DNA from: Palsa-504 sp963844625
GTDB lineage: Bacteria > Actinomycetota > Actinomycetes > Streptosporangiales > Streptosporangiaceae
Assembly: GCA_963844625.1 (NCBI GenBank)
Contig: CAWJPF010000031.1
Coordinates: 62,001-126,000 of the forward strand
DNA length: 64,000 nucleotides
Direction: 5' to 3'
A program made the position numbers and the translations under genes. This document shows, piece by piece, positions 1 through 8,620 of this stretch. The notes under the pieces are model-generated. The model saw only the letters and a program-made list of their open reading frames with translations. It searched no databases and had not been told where the DNA came from. Position 1 is the stretch's first letter, and every line of letters starts with the position of its first letter.

Positions 1-466
1 CTGGCGCCCAGCCCCATGCCAGGGGCTGATGGGGCGGGCGGGGTCCCGGTGACCCGTTCGCGGTCCTACGGCCCCGGCCCGGGCCCGGCCCTGGCCCGGC
101 CCAGGAAAAGATCGTGGAAAATCGGGCTTACGTGGATGATCGCAGGTACCCGCCAGGGGCCCGGATTTTCCGTATAGGCCGGATTTTCCGCGTTAACCGG
201 CGCGGGAGCGCAGGGACGCTGGGACGTCAGCGGCGGCAGGAGCCTGACGAGGCAGGACAGGCCAGGGTGACACCTACCCGGCTAGGCGGCACCGGCATCA
301 CCCGCATCTGAGCCGGGCTTCAGCCGCCTACCCCAAGTCAGACAGACCTTAAGGCCGGGAGGCGCATTACCGGACTCTTACGGGACGCCGCGTCATCGGC
401 GCGCCGCTGCCGGCGTCCCGTACAAGTGAAGGCGGGACGATCAGGCGGACGAGCGAAGGGTGGTCG
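1..466. other. No gene seen; GC-rich leader region
   Basis: No convincing coding region is visible. A 65-codon open frame (114-311, plus) is arginine-rich, encodes a short internal repeat and has no ribosome binding site, so I do not call it. The first 100 bases are GGCC-rich and can fold locally. The stretch before 467 presumably holds the promoter of the Rieske gene, but no clear -10/-35 pair was found. Confidence 0.5.
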
Positions 467-1069
467 ATGACAGCCGAACCTCAGAACAAGCAATGCGCGA
501 CCAGGCGCGGAGTGCTGCTGGGGGCGGGCCTGGCCGGATTGGGCGGAGTGCTGGCCGGCTGCAGCACCGCCGCCGTGCCGTACGCCGCCAACGAGGCCGG
601 CGTCGTCGAGGCGGGCACCCCGGCCGCGTCCGCGATGGCCACCGCGGCAGGCCCCGTGTCAGCCAGTCCCATGCCTGCTAGCACTAAGCCAGCCAGCAGT
701 AAGGCGAAGCCGGCCCGCCGCAAGAAGGCGGCCACCGAGCCAAGCCCGGCCAAGAAGGACGCTATGGGCGGCACGGCTACCGGGACCGTACTCGCCGCCG
801 CCAGCGAGATCCCGGTCGGTGGCGGCAAGATCTTCACCGCGGCCAAGGTGGTCGTGACTCAGCCGGTCAGCGGCCAGTACCTGGGCTTCAGCGCGGTGTG
901 CACCCACGTGGGCTGCATCCTCAGCGAGGTCGCCGACGGCACCATCGACTGCCCCTGTCACGGCAGCGAGTTCAAGATCACTACGGGGGCCGTGGTCACC
1001 GGGCCCGCCCCGAGCCCGCTGCCGAAGAAGCAGATCAAGATCGTCAACGGCCAGGTCGTCCTGGTGTGA
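467..1069 (+). CDS. Rieske (2Fe-2S) domain lipoprotein
   Basis: Exported Rieske iron-sulfur protein of 200 residues, probably an electron-transfer protein on the outer face of the membrane. The N-terminus has a twin arginine (TRRGVLLGAGLAG) followed by a lipobox ending VLAGC (Cys32), so Tat export and lipidation are likely. Residues ~33-95 are an Ala/Pro/Lys-rich linker. The C-terminal domain carries both Rieske boxes: CTHVGC (ligands Cys145, His147) and CPCHGS (ligands Cys162, His165), with Cys150 and Cys164 placed for the usual disulfide. It resembles the small stand-alone actinobacterial Rieske lipoproteins rather than the three-helix QcrA subunit of the bc1 complex. No partner oxidoreductase is adjacent, so its redox partner is unknown. 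ATG at 467 fits the signal peptide. Confidence 0.9.
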   Translation: MTAEPQNKQCATRRGVLLGAGLAGLGGVLAGCSTAAVPYAANEAGVVEAGTPAASAMATAAGPVSASPMPASTKPASSKAKPARRKKAATEPSPAKKDAMGGTATGTVLAAASEIPVGGGKIFTAAKVVVTQPVSGQYLGFSAVCTHVGCILSEVADGTIDCPCHGSEFKITTGAVVTGPAPSPLPKKQIKIVNGQVVLV

Positions 1070-1093
1070 CGGTGCTGTCCCGGGGGACGACCC

Positions 1094-1130
1094 CGGGACC
1101 CAGCCCCCCGGGACCTAGCCCCCCGGGCCC
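1094..1130 (+). repeat. Tandem 15-bp C/G-tract repeat
   Basis: Two and a half copies of a 15-bp unit (CGGGACCCAGCCCCC; second copy with one C-to-T change) lie between the Rieske stop and the exonuclease start. The composition, runs of C flanking CGGG and an AG step, resembles the intragenic repeats at 20466 and 46303. Confidence 0.6.
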
Positions 1131-1149
1131 CCTAGGGCAGGATGGGGGC

Positions 1150-2055
1150 GTGGGCTCGCTGATGCTGCTGGATACCGCGTCGCTGTACTACCGGGCGTTC
1201 TTCGGGGTGCCGGAGACGGTCCGGGCGCCCGACGGCACGCCGGTGAACGCGGTGCGCGGCCTGCTGGACACCATCGGCCGGCTGGTACGGGCGAGGCAGC
1301 CTACACAGCTGGTCGCGTGCCTGGACGCGGACTGGCGCCCGGCCTTCCGGGTCGCGGTGATCCCCTCCTACAAGGCCCACCGTCTCGCCGCCGACGGCAC
1401 CGAGGAGACCCCGCCTGCGCTCGCCGCCCAGATCCCGCTGATCGAAGAGCTGCTGCAGGTGTCGGGGATGGCGGTCGCCGGCCAGCCGGGCTTTGAGGCC
1501 GATGACGTGATGGCCACGCTGTCGGCCCGCTCCGCCGGGCCGGTGGACGTGGTAACGGGTGACCGGGACCTGTTCCAGCTCGTCGACGACACCCGGGGCG
1601 TCCGCATCATCTATACCGTGCGCGGCCTGCTCAATATGGACGTGATCGACGAGGCGGCGGTGGCCGCCAAATACGACATCCCGGGCCGGGCCTACGCCGA
1701 CTTCGCCGCGCTGCGCGGGGACCCGAGCGACGGGCTGCCAGGCGTACCCGGAGTGGGGGAGAAGACCGCGTCCGCGCTGATCCGGACGTTCGGCAGCATC
1801 GACGGGATCATCACCGCCCTGGACCAGGGGCACGGCGGTTTCCCGCGCGGCAGCCGGGACAAGCTCGAGAAGGCCAGGGACTACCTCGACGTGGCCCTGT
1901 CGGTGGTCCGGGTCGTCGAGGATGTGCCGTTGCCCGAGGTCCCGTGCGACCTGCCCATCGTGCCCGCCGATGCCGCCCGGCTGAAGGAGCTTGGCGAGCG
2001 GTGGGGACTAGGGTCTTCCCTCAGCCGGTTCGTCACCGCGGTGTCACCGGCTTAG
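1150..2055 (+). CDS. 5'-3' exonuclease (polymerase I-type, stand-alone)
   Basis: Stand-alone homologue of the 5'-nuclease domain of DNA polymerase I, about 301 residues, which would remove RNA primers or flaps in the cytoplasm. The N-terminal part has the acidic metal-site residues (LLDTAS near the start, CLDADWRPAF, then FEADDVMA and TGDRDLFQLV). A helix-hairpin-helix follows in the last third (GLPGVPGVGEKTAS). Length matches the actinobacterial single-domain family. The open frame continues upstream through the C-tract repeat to 898, but protein similarity begins only near LMLLDTAS. I choose GTG 1150, with GGGCAGGA just upstream; ATG 1162 is possible. It is followed 23 bp later by an M24 peptidase. 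Confidence 0.88.
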   Translation: MGSLMLLDTASLYYRAFFGVPETVRAPDGTPVNAVRGLLDTIGRLVRARQPTQLVACLDADWRPAFRVAVIPSYKAHRLAADGTEETPPALAAQIPLIEELLQVSGMAVAGQPGFEADDVMATLSARSAGPVDVVTGDRDLFQLVDDTRGVRIIYTVRGLLNMDVIDEAAVAAKYDIPGRAYADFAALRGDPSDGLPGVPGVGEKTASALIRTFGSIDGIITALDQGHGGFPRGSRDKLEKARDYLDVALSVVRVVEDVPLPEVPCDLPIVPADAARLKELGERWGLGSSLSRFVTAVSPA

Positions 2056-2078
2056 CGCTGCGGGCCTAGCATTTCGGT

Positions 2079-3188
2079 ATGACGACGGACGAACTGTATC
2101 CCGCGGACCGGCTTGACCAGGTGCGTGCGGCGGCGGCCGCGGCCGGGCTCGACGCCGTGCTGCTGACGCCTGGCCCGGACCTGAGGTACGTCATCGGTTA
2201 TGACGCCAAGCAGCTCGAGCGGCTGACTTGCCTGGCGATCCCGGCGTACGGGGACCCGGCGCTGTTCGTGCCGCGCCTTGAGCTGGCCGCGGCGCAAGCC
2301 TCGCCGGCCGGTTCGCTCGGCCTGGAGATGATCCCCTGGGAGGAGACCGCGGACCCGTTCGCGTTGGTCGCGAGCAAGCTCGGGGACGTCGGGGCGGTCG
2401 GCCTGTCCGACCGGATGTGGGCGCTTTCCGTGCTGAAGTTCCGCGATGCGCTGCCGGCCGCGCACCTGGCGCTGGCCGGAGGCGCGCTTCGCCCGCTGCG
2501 GATCAGGAAGACCACGGCCGAGGTCGCGGCGCTGCGCGAGGCGGGCGCCGCGATCGACCGCGTGCATGCCCAGGTGGCCGGCTGGCTGCGGCCCGGGCTG
2601 ACCGAACGGGCCGTGGGTTCGGTGATCGCCGAGGCGATCCTGGCCGAAGGGCACGCCACCGTGGACTTCGTGATCGTCGGGTCAGGCCCGAACGCCGCCA
2701 GCCCGCACCACGAGGTATCGGACCGGGTCCTGGCCGCCGGGGACGCCGTAGTCGTGGACATCGGCGGCACGATGCCCTCGGGTTACTGCTCGGACAGCAC
2801 CCGCACCTACGCGATCGGCGAGCCGCCGGCCGGGTTCACCGCTTATTACAAGATCCTTTACGACGCGCAGGAGGCCGCGTGTGCCGCCGTGCGGCCCGGC
2901 GTAACGGCGGAGGCAATTGACGCGGCCGCACGCGAGCCGATCACCAGGGCGGGTTTCGGGGAGGCGTTCTTCCACCGGACCGGCCACGGTATCGGGCTCG
3001 AGGCGCATGAGGACCCGTACATCGTGGCCGGCAACGACGAGCCCCTCGAGCCGGGTATGGCGTTCTCCGTGGAACCCGGGATCTACCCGGGGCCTCACGG
3101 CGCGCGGATCGAGGACATCGTGGTCTGCACCAAGGATGGCTTCGAGCGCCTGAATAACACTCCGCGGGAACTGGTCATCGTCGGCTAG
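2079..3188 (+). CDS. M24 family metallopeptidase (Xaa-Pro dipeptidase-like)
   Basis: Cytoplasmic peptidase of the pita-bread fold, 369 residues, probably splitting Xaa-Pro dipeptides or short peptides. Residues ~1-130 form the creatinase-type N-terminal domain. The catalytic domain shows the five expected metal ligands in order: Asp in VVDIGG, Asp in YCSDSTRT, His in RTGHGIG, Glu in SVEPGIY and Glu in ARIEDIV. The full motif set and normal length indicate an active enzyme. It is co-directional with the upstream exonuclease (23-bp gap), so the two may be co-transcribed without an obvious shared function. Substrate preference (X-Pro versus other) cannot be read from sequence. Confidence 0.9.
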   Translation: MTTDELYPADRLDQVRAAAAAAGLDAVLLTPGPDLRYVIGYDAKQLERLTCLAIPAYGDPALFVPRLELAAAQASPAGSLGLEMIPWEETADPFALVASKLGDVGAVGLSDRMWALSVLKFRDALPAAHLALAGGALRPLRIRKTTAEVAALREAGAAIDRVHAQVAGWLRPGLTERAVGSVIAEAILAEGHATVDFVIVGSGPNAASPHHEVSDRVLAAGDAVVVDIGGTMPSGYCSDSTRTYAIGEPPAGFTAYYKILYDAQEAACAAVRPGVTAEAIDAAAREPITRAGFGEAFFHRTGHGIGLEAHEDPYIVAGNDEPLEPGMAFSVEPGIYPGPHGARIEDIVVCTKDGFERLNNTPRELVIVG

Positions 3189-3259
3189 CCTTCGGTTCCC
3201 GCCGGTCAGAGGCCTTCGATCCCTCCGGTCAGAGGCCTTCGGTTCCCGCCGGTCAGAGG
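3189..3259. repeat. Three tandem copies of a 23-24 bp unit
   Basis: Units at 3189-3212, 3213-3235 and 3236-3259 begin CCTTCGGTTCCC and end GGTCAGAGG; copies one and three are identical, the middle one differs slightly. A fourth, degenerate unit follows. The array starts directly after the M24 stop codon and its last copy contains the stop codon of the opposite-strand PAC2 gene, so it separates two convergent genes. Confidence 0.85.
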
Positions 3260-4188
3260 TCCGACGTTCCCGGCGGGTCAGTGCGGTCCTGGTTCTCGGC
3301 CAGGAAGCGTTCGAACTGGGCGGCAAGCTCGTCGGCGGTGGGCATGGCCTCGCCCTCGGCCAGCAGGCCCGCCACCGGGTTCTCCGCTTCCTGGGTCGCC
3401 GTGTCGTACTGCTGCTCGAGCGCGTGGACCAGCTCGCCGACCTCGGCGGACTCCGCCACCTGGCGTTCGATCGCCTCGTTGGTGCGCTGCGCCGCCTCGC
3501 GGAGTTCGGCGTCGGGCAGGTCAAGCCCGGTCGTGGTGGTCACCGAGGCGAGCAGCGCCAGCGCGGCCGGGGGATACACGGCCTGGGCCAGATAATGCGG
3601 TACCTGCACGGCGAAGCCCAGGGCGTCGCGGCCTGCCTCGCCGAACCGCAGCTCGATCAGGGCCGGCGCGCTGCCGGGCACCTGGATCCGGCTCGGCAGC
3701 CGCTGATGGCCCGTCATCAGTTCCTCGCGAGTGGCGTGTGCGATGACCCCGAGCGGCCGTGTATGCGGCATCCCGGCCGGGATGCCGAGGAAGCTGATCG
3801 CCGGGCCGATCTCGAGCCGCGCCGTAATCGCCAGGACGGCCTCGGTGAACAGGTTCCACTCGTGATCGGGCTCCGGCCCCGTCAGCAGCAGGAAGGGCCG
3901 CTCGGCGGCGTCCCGCAGCAGGTGCAGAGCCAGCTCGGGCGGATCGTAGCTCTCCCAGTGGCTGTTGTCATAGGTCATCAGCGGCCGCCGCGACCGGTAG
4001 TCGATCAGCCGGTCAACATCGAACTGCGCGACCGTCTCATGGGAGAAGTTGCGCAGCAGGTGCTCGGCGAGCAGGCGGCCCGCGTTACCCGCATCGATGA
4101 ACCCTTCCAGGTAGTGCAACATCGGTGCGTCTGAGATGTCGGGCGCGGCCGGACTCAGCTCGAAGAGTTCTTCCGGATTCCGCTGCAT
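3253..4188 (-). CDS. PAC2 family protein (proteasome assembly chaperone-like)
   Basis: PAC2-fold protein, 311 residues, of the type common in actinobacteria. The family is related to eukaryotic proteasome assembly chaperone 2, but its bacterial role is unsettled. The start MQRNPEELF, the EGFIDAGNAG segment near residue 29, the RPLMTYDNSHWESY segment and the FLGIPAGMPHTRP loop are typical. The C-terminal ~90 residues are acidic and helical (probable coiled coil), ending in a charged tail (TDPPGTSDL). No proteasome genes are adjacent. The stop codon lies within a tandem repeat, so the last residues may be variable between strains. Confidence 0.85.
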   Translation of the reverse strand: MQRNPEELFELSPAAPDISDAPMLHYLEGFIDAGNAGRLLAEHLLRNFSHETVAQFDVDRLIDYRSRRPLMTYDNSHWESYDPPELALHLLRDAAERPFLLLTGPEPDHEWNLFTEAVLAITARLEIGPAISFLGIPAGMPHTRPLGVIAHATREELMTGHQRLPSRIQVPGSAPALIELRFGEAGRDALGFAVQVPHYLAQAVYPPAALALLASVTTTTGLDLPDAELREAAQRTNEAIERQVAESAEVGELVHALEQQYDTATQEAENPVAGLLAEGEAMPTADELAAQFERFLAENQDRTDPPGTSDL

Positions 4189-4260
4189 CCCAATAGTTTC
4201 GCACGGGCCGCCGGGTGCTGCTGCCGGAGCCTGTCTGCCTGCTGCCGGAGCGGGCGCCGC

Positions 4261-5479
4261 CTAGGCGTGCTCCGCCAGGTGTGCCGTGGCCTTTGGATGG
4301 CCGATAGAAAGGCCGGTGCTCGGGTCGAAGAAATGGAGATGGCGTGTGTCGACGCCGAGCTCAATGGGCTGCCCGGGCTTGACCTGGCTGCGCGGGGAGA
4401 CGCGGGCCGTCCATAGCGATTTGCCGCCGGTCAGCGCGGACACGGAATTGTCGTCGTCATCGTCTCGGTCGGCCGCCTTGGTCAGGCTGGCGTGCTCGAC
4501 CGGCGGGGCGTCGATCGTGAATATCACGTGGATTTCCGTGCCGAGTTCCTCGGTAACGCTGGCAGTGACCGGCATCTTGCCCCATCCGCTGTCGGCAAGG
4601 CCTGCGTCTTCGAAGTCAGGAGGCCGGATACCGAGAATGACCCTCTTGCCGATGAAGTCCGAGAGTCCCTTCTTCGCCTCGAAGACGTCGGACGGCACCG
4701 CGAGCTTGTAGCCGGCGAACGTTACCGCCGTCCCTGATCAGTTCCGCGTTGACGAAGTTCATCGCGGGCGAGCCGATGAAGCCAGCCACGAACAGGTTCA
4801 CCGGTGCCTGGAAGAGGTACTGGGGGGTGCCGACCTGCTGCAGCAGCCCGTCCCGCAGGACGCAGACGCGGTTGCCGAGCGTCATGGCCTCGATCTGGTC
4901 GTGCGTCACGTAGACGGTGGTGACGCCCAGCCGCTCGTGCAGCTGCTTGAGCGCGCCCCGCATGGATACGCGCAGCTTGGCGTCCAGGTTCGACAGCGGC
5001 TCGTCCATCAGGAAGGCCTGCGGCTCGCGGACGATCGCCCGTCCCATCGCGACCCGCTGCCGCTGACCGCCGGAAAGCGCGGCCGGCTTGCGCATGAGGA
5101 ACTGCTCCAGGCCGAGCATCTTGGCGGCTTCGTCCACCCGCCGCTTGATCTCGTCCTTGGATGTCTTTCTTAGCTGCAGGCCGAACGCGAGGTTCTGCTC
5201 TACTGTCATGTGCGGGTAGAGCGCGTAGTTCTGGAACACCATAGCGATGTCCCTGTCCTTGGGCGGCAGGTCATTAACCACGCGATCGCCGATCTGGATC
5301 TTACCTGCGGTGATTTCCTCGAGTCCGGCGATGGACCGCAACGCGGTTGACTTGCCGCATCCCGAGGGGCCGACGAAGACCATGAATTCGCCGTCTTTGA
5401 CGTCAAGGCTCAAGTCGTCGATGGCCTTGACGTCACCTGAGTAGGTCTTTTCCACGTGGTCAAGAATGATCTGTGCCAT
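4261..5479 (-). pseudogene. Sugar ABC transporter ATP-binding protein, UgpC/MsmK/MsiK type, frame-broken
   Basis: ATPase subunit of a carbohydrate ABC importer. The start is ATG 5477-5479 (MAQIILDHVEKTYS). Walker A is GPSGCGKST, the Q-loop lies in VFQNYALYPHMT, the signature is LSGGQRQR, Walker B is AFLMDEP and the H-loop is YVTHDQIEA. The reading frame changes near 4720-4724: the first frame runs on as unrelated sequence to 4616, while the C-terminal TOBE-like domain (from AVPSDVFEAKKG to the stop at 4261) lies in the +1 frame. As written, the TOBE domain is separated. No permease genes are adjacent, as is usual for a shared MsiK-type ATPase. An intact paralogue lies at 50059-51216 and could substitute. 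Sequencing error is a real alternative to decay. Confidence 0.82.
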
Positions 5480-5528
5480 GCCGGCAGCGTAACCTCGCCG
5501 TGACCTGCCGGTAAGCACGCGACCGGCG

Positions 5529-5582
5529 ATGTCACATTAGCGTAAAGGTCGTTATCATTTCGTTATATTGTGATGATGTCAC
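5529..5582. promoter_or_regulatory. Probable promoter/operator between the ATPase and lrp-like genes
   Basis: This unusually AT-rich stretch separates the divergent ATPase and Lrp-like genes. ATGTCAC occurs at 5529-5535 and again at 5576-5582, and TCACA (5532-5536) faces TGTGA (5569-5573). Such repeats flanking an AT-rich core would suit autoregulation by the adjacent Lrp-type protein. The assignment is inferred from layout. Confidence 0.4.
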
Positions 5583-5613
5583 GCAGTGCAACCGGGAGCG
5601 CTAACGTGACCAC

Positions 5614-6055
5614 GTGGAAGAGACCGACCGTAAGATCGTGTCGTTGCTGGCCCGCAACGGCCGGATGAGCTTCACCGAGCTGGCCAGGCAGGCAGGTCTT
5701 TCGGTGTCAGCGGTACACCAGCGCGTGCGCCTGGCTGGAGCAAGACGGCGTCATCAAGGGTTATGTCGCGGCGTTCGACCCGGATGCCGTCGGGCTGCCG
5801 CTGACGGCCTTCGTGTCCATCAAGCCCTTCGACGCCGCCGCCCCCGATGACCTGCCGCTGCGGCTTGAGCACCTGTCCGCCATCGAGGCCTGTTACAGCG
5901 TCGCGGGCGATGAGAACTACATCCTCAAGGTACGGGTCCCTACCCCGGCCGCGCTCGAGGATCTGCTGCAGCAGATCCGCACCATCGGCGGCGTCTCCAC
6001 CCGTACCACGGTCGTGCTCAGCACTCCGTACGAGAACCGTCCGCCCGAGCTCTGA
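5614..6055 (+). pseudogene. Lrp/AsnC family transcriptional regulator, frame-broken
   Basis: Lrp/AsnC-type regulator that normally senses amino acids and binds DNA as a dimer or octamer. The helix-turn-helix half (GTG 5614; ETDRKIVSLLARNGRMSF then LSVSAVHQRVR) is in one frame. From about 5731 the homologous sequence (LEQDGVIKGYVAAF, then the RAM-type ligand domain with AGDENYILKV) continues in the +1 frame to 6055. Dropping one base within 5731-5733, most simply T5732, restores a normal ~146-residue protein. As written the product would be a truncated HTH with a junk tail ending at 5850. The DNA before it contains repeats suited to autoregulation. Either a recent mutation or a base-calling error would explain this. 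Confidence 0.82.
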
Positions 6056-6090
6056 GCGAGCGCTAGGCGCAGACCGCACCTGACGCGCAG

Positions 6091-6123
6091 CCCGCCCGGC
6101 TCACCGGGCCGGGTGGCGGGTTT
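6091..6123. terminator. Bidirectional hairpin terminator
   Basis: CCCGCC (6091-6096) pairs with GGCGGG (6115-6120) and the inner CGGC with GCCG, followed by TTT. It lies between the convergent lrp-like and tetR genes. Confidence 0.5.
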
Positions 6124-6140
6124 GCGCGCCCGCCGGGTTA

Positions 6141-6728
6141 TCAGTGCGTGGTCTTGAGGCCGTCGAGCATGACGGAGAGCAGCGCGTCGGCTCGCTCCGG
6201 CGCCTTCTCGGTGCTCACCGCTACCCCGTGTACCAGCCGCATCACGTCCGTGGCGTCCACGTCCGACCGGATGATGCCGGCCTGCTGCCCGCTGGCTAGC
6301 AGGCGCTCAGTGGTCTGGCGCATCGCCATCCAGCAGGAGGAGATCAGCTCGGACTCGACGCCGACCGCCTCTATCAGCGCCTTGGACAAGCCGCGCTTGG
6401 TGACCAGGTAGGCGTTCAGGGAGCGCACCCAGGCAGTGAAGGCCTGCTCGGGTGAGGAGGTCCCCAGGAGCGCGTCCGCTTCCCCGCATACCGCGCCGAC
6501 CTGGCTGCGGAAGACAGCCGCCTGCAGGTCAAGCCGGGTGGGGAAGTGCCGGTAGAGGGTCCCGATGCCCACCCCGGCGCGCCGGGCGATGTCTTCGAGC
6601 GGCGCGTCGGCGCCTCTTTCCGCGAACGCCTGCGTGGCGGCATTGATCAGCCGGGCATTGTTCTGCCGCGCGTCGGCGCGCAGCTGCTCGGTCGGCCGCT
6701 TGGGTACCTGGTCAGGTGTCCTGGTCAT
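6141..6728 (-). CDS. TetR family transcriptional regulator
   Basis: TetR-type repressor of 195 residues. The N-terminal HTH is clear (LINAATQAFAERGADA, then LEDIARRAGVGIGTLYRHFPT) and the C-terminal ligand domain resembles TetR proteins that control efflux pumps. ATG 6726-6728 gives MTRTPDQVPKRP; upstream in-frame starts would run into the operator region. It is divergent from the MFS pump gene. Two copies of CGGAG-N5-CTCCG lie 45-85 bp before its start, so it most likely represses itself and the pump until a drug-like ligand binds. The ligand is unknown. Confidence 0.88.
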   Translation of the reverse strand: MTRTPDQVPKRPTEQLRADARQNNARLINAATQAFAERGADAPLEDIARRAGVGIGTLYRHFPTRLDLQAAVFRSQVGAVCGEADALLGTSSPEQAFTAWVRSLNAYLVTKRGLSKALIEAVGVESELISSCWMAMRQTTERLLASGQQAGIIRSDVDATDVMRLVHGVAVSTEKAPERADALLSVMLDGLKTTH

Positions 6729-6773
6729 CGCTTCGAGACTAATACGGATCGGACGATAAATTCGATTGCGAAA

Positions 6774-6812
6774 CGGAGGATGCCTCCGTATAGTAACCGG
6801 AGTAGACCTCCG
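6774..6812. promoter_or_regulatory. Tandem TetR-type operator
   Basis: Two 15-bp palindromes of the same form, CGGAG-N5-CTCCG, lie at 6774-6788 and 6798-6812, with centres 24 bp apart. The first extends to ACGGAGG-ATG-CCTCCGT. They sit between the divergent tetR and MFS genes and are best read as the TetR binding sites. Confidence 0.7.
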
Positions 6813-6870
6813 CTTCATTCCCGATGGTACCGCCTGGCCAGCGGCCTGTCAGCCATGGAGGCCTGCCGCA

Positions 6871-6928
6871 ACCACAACGATGCTCCATCGTCGTGGTCAG
6901 GACCACAGCGATGCTCCATCGTTGTGGT
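6871..6928. promoter_or_regulatory. Pair of 27-bp palindromes upstream of the MFS gene
   Basis: Two near-identical inverted repeats at 6871-6897 and 6902-6928 have the form ACCACaaCGATG-CTC-CATCGtcGTGGT. Arms pair over 12 bp with a CTC centre. They differ from the CGGAG sites, so either a second regulator binds here or the transcript folds into two hairpins just before the MFS start. Confidence 0.6.
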
Positions 6929-6936
6929 CGACCTGA

Positions 6937-8547
6937 GTGAGATCAGACAACCATGGAGGCATCTTGTCTTCTTCGCATGCCCCTCGTGGGGCTGAAGGTG
7001 CCAGAGGGGGCAACGGAGTCAACGGGGCGGTCGCGCGTGACGGGTACGAACCGCGCGTCGGGGGCAAGGTCAAGGGATCGCCGCGGCGCGGTTCTGGCCG
7101 GCCCGGTATCGCCCTGGCCGTCATGCTCAGCGCCCAGCTCATGATCATCCTGGATATGACCGTGGTGAACATCGCCCTGCCCCATATCCAGGCCAACCTT
7201 CACTTCTCCGCCACTAGCCTGTCCTGGGTACTGAACGGCTACACCCTGACGTCCGGCGGCCTGCTGCTTCTCGGGGGCCGGGCCGGCGACATCTTGGGAC
7301 GGCGGCGGATGTTCATCGCCGGCATCACCTTGTTCACCCTCGCCTCGCTGGCCGGAGGGCTCGCGACCACGGCGGCCCTGCTCATCGCGGCCCGGGCGCT
7401 GCAGGGAGTGGGCGGCGCGTTCGCCTCGCCCGCCGTGCTCGCCCTGATCGTGACCAGTTTCCCTGAAGGCCGGGAACGGACCCGCGCGCTCGGGATCTAC
7501 ATGGGCGTGATCACCGGCGGCTCCTCACTCGGCCTGGTCCTCGGCGGGGTCATCACCGAGTGGCTGTCCTGGCGGTGGGTGCTGTTCATCAACGTGCCGA
7601 TCGGCATCGCGGTCGTCGCGGTCGCGCCGCTTTTCGTCGGGGAGACGCCTCGTCTGCCGGGCCGCTTCGACCTGGCGGGGGCGCTCACTGCCACGGCGGG
7701 GGTGACTGCGCTCGTGTACGGGTTCATCCGCGCCTCGTCCAGCGGATGGGGCGACCACCTGACGCTGGCCTCGTTTGGTGCCGCCGCCATCCTGCTGACG
7801 CTGTTTGTGGTCACCGAGACGCGGGCCCGCCAGCCGATTACCCCGCTGCGCCTGTTTACAGACGTCAGCCGGGCCGGATCGTTCGTGGCCCGGCTGCTGC
7901 TCATCGCCGGCATGTTCGGGGTGTTCTTCTTCCTCACCCAGTTCCTGCAGAAGATCATGGGTTTCAGCCCGCTCCGTGCCGGGGTGGCGTTCCTGCCGAT
8001 GACTATCGTGCTGTTCGCGGTGTCCCGGCTGGCTCCGCGGCTCATGCCGCGGTTCGGCGCGAAGCCGCTGATGATCGCCGGGATGCTGCCCGCCATCGCC
8101 TCGATGGCCTGGCTGTCGCTGGTCACGCCCGCGACAGGCTACTGGCCGGACATCTTCGGCCCGATGGTGCTGCTCGGCCTCGGGATGGGGCTGGTGTTCG
8201 TGCCGCTGACTACCGCATCGCTGGCCGGGGTCCCGGCCGCGGACTCCGGGGCCGCGTCCGGCCTGGTGAACATGCTGCAACTCGTCGGCGGAGCCCTGGG
8301 CCTCGGCCTCCTGGTCGCGGTCTACGGCACCGCGACCAGGCACGCGGCCAGCCATCCGCAGGGCGGGCTTACTCCGTTCGCCCAGGCGCAGCACGTGATC
8401 ACTCACGGCATGGCGACTGCCTTCGGCTTCGCCGCCATCCTCAACGTGTGCAGCCTGCTGGTGATCGTCACGCTCATCCGGACCAGGAAGCTCGCGCCGC
8501 CTGCGGCGCCCGCCAGCAAGCCGCGGGAAGAGGCCGTCGCGTCCTGA
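6937..8547 (+). CDS. MFS transporter, DHA2 (EmrB/QacA) family
   Basis: Drug:proton antiporter-type efflux pump of the 14-helix DHA2 family. After a ~60-residue hydrophilic leader the first helix begins (IALAVMLSAQLMIILDMTVVNIALP; the LDxTVVNIALP motif is diagnostic). Motif A lies in the second loop (GGRAGDILGRRRMF). Hydrophobic segments continue to the end, with a loop near DSGAASGLVN and a short charged tail. GTG 6937 gives a long leader with low-complexity Gly/Arg content and no clear ribosome site, so the true start could lie closer to the first helix. Divergent from the TetR gene and preceded by two operator systems, so drug-inducible expression is likely. Confidence 0.88.
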   Translation: MRSDNHGGILSSSHAPRGAEGARGGNGVNGAVARDGYEPRVGGKVKGSPRRGSGRPGIALAVMLSAQLMIILDMTVVNIALPHIQANLHFSATSLSWVLNGYTLTSGGLLLLGGRAGDILGRRRMFIAGITLFTLASLAGGLATTAALLIAARALQGVGGAFASPAVLALIVTSFPEGRERTRALGIYMGVITGGSSLGLVLGGVITEWLSWRWVLFINVPIGIAVVAVAPLFVGETPRLPGRFDLAGALTATAGVTALVYGFIRASSSGWGDHLTLASFGAAAILLTLFVVTETRARQPITPLRLFTDVSRAGSFVARLLLIAGMFGVFFFLTQFLQKIMGFSPLRAGVAFLPMTIVLFAVSRLAPRLMPRFGAKPLMIAGMLPAIASMAWLSLVTPATGYWPDIFGPMVLLGLGMGLVFVPLTTASLAGVPAADSGAASGLVNMLQLVGGALGLGLLVAVYGTATRHAASHPQGGLTPFAQAQHVITHGMATAFGFAAILNVCSLLVIVTLIRTRKLAPPAAPASKPREEAVAS

Positions 8548-8576
8548 CCGACCGCGGGCGCTGGTGAGCCAACCGC

Positions 8577-8605
8577 CCCGGCCGGGTTACGGGAACCCGG
8601 CCGGG
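8577..8605. terminator. Perfect 12-bp hairpin terminator
   Basis: CCCGGCCGGGTT (8577-8588), loop ACGGG, and AACCCGGCCGGG (8594-8605) form a perfect stem between the convergent MFS and acyl-CoA-synthetase-like genes. No T-tract follows, as is common in actinobacteria. Confidence 0.75.
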
Positions 8606-8620
8606 TACGGCCAGTGCGCC

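Noticed and set aside
114..311. 65-codon open frame at the left end
   Set aside because: Arg-rich, encodes internal repeats, no ribosome site and no recognisable family.
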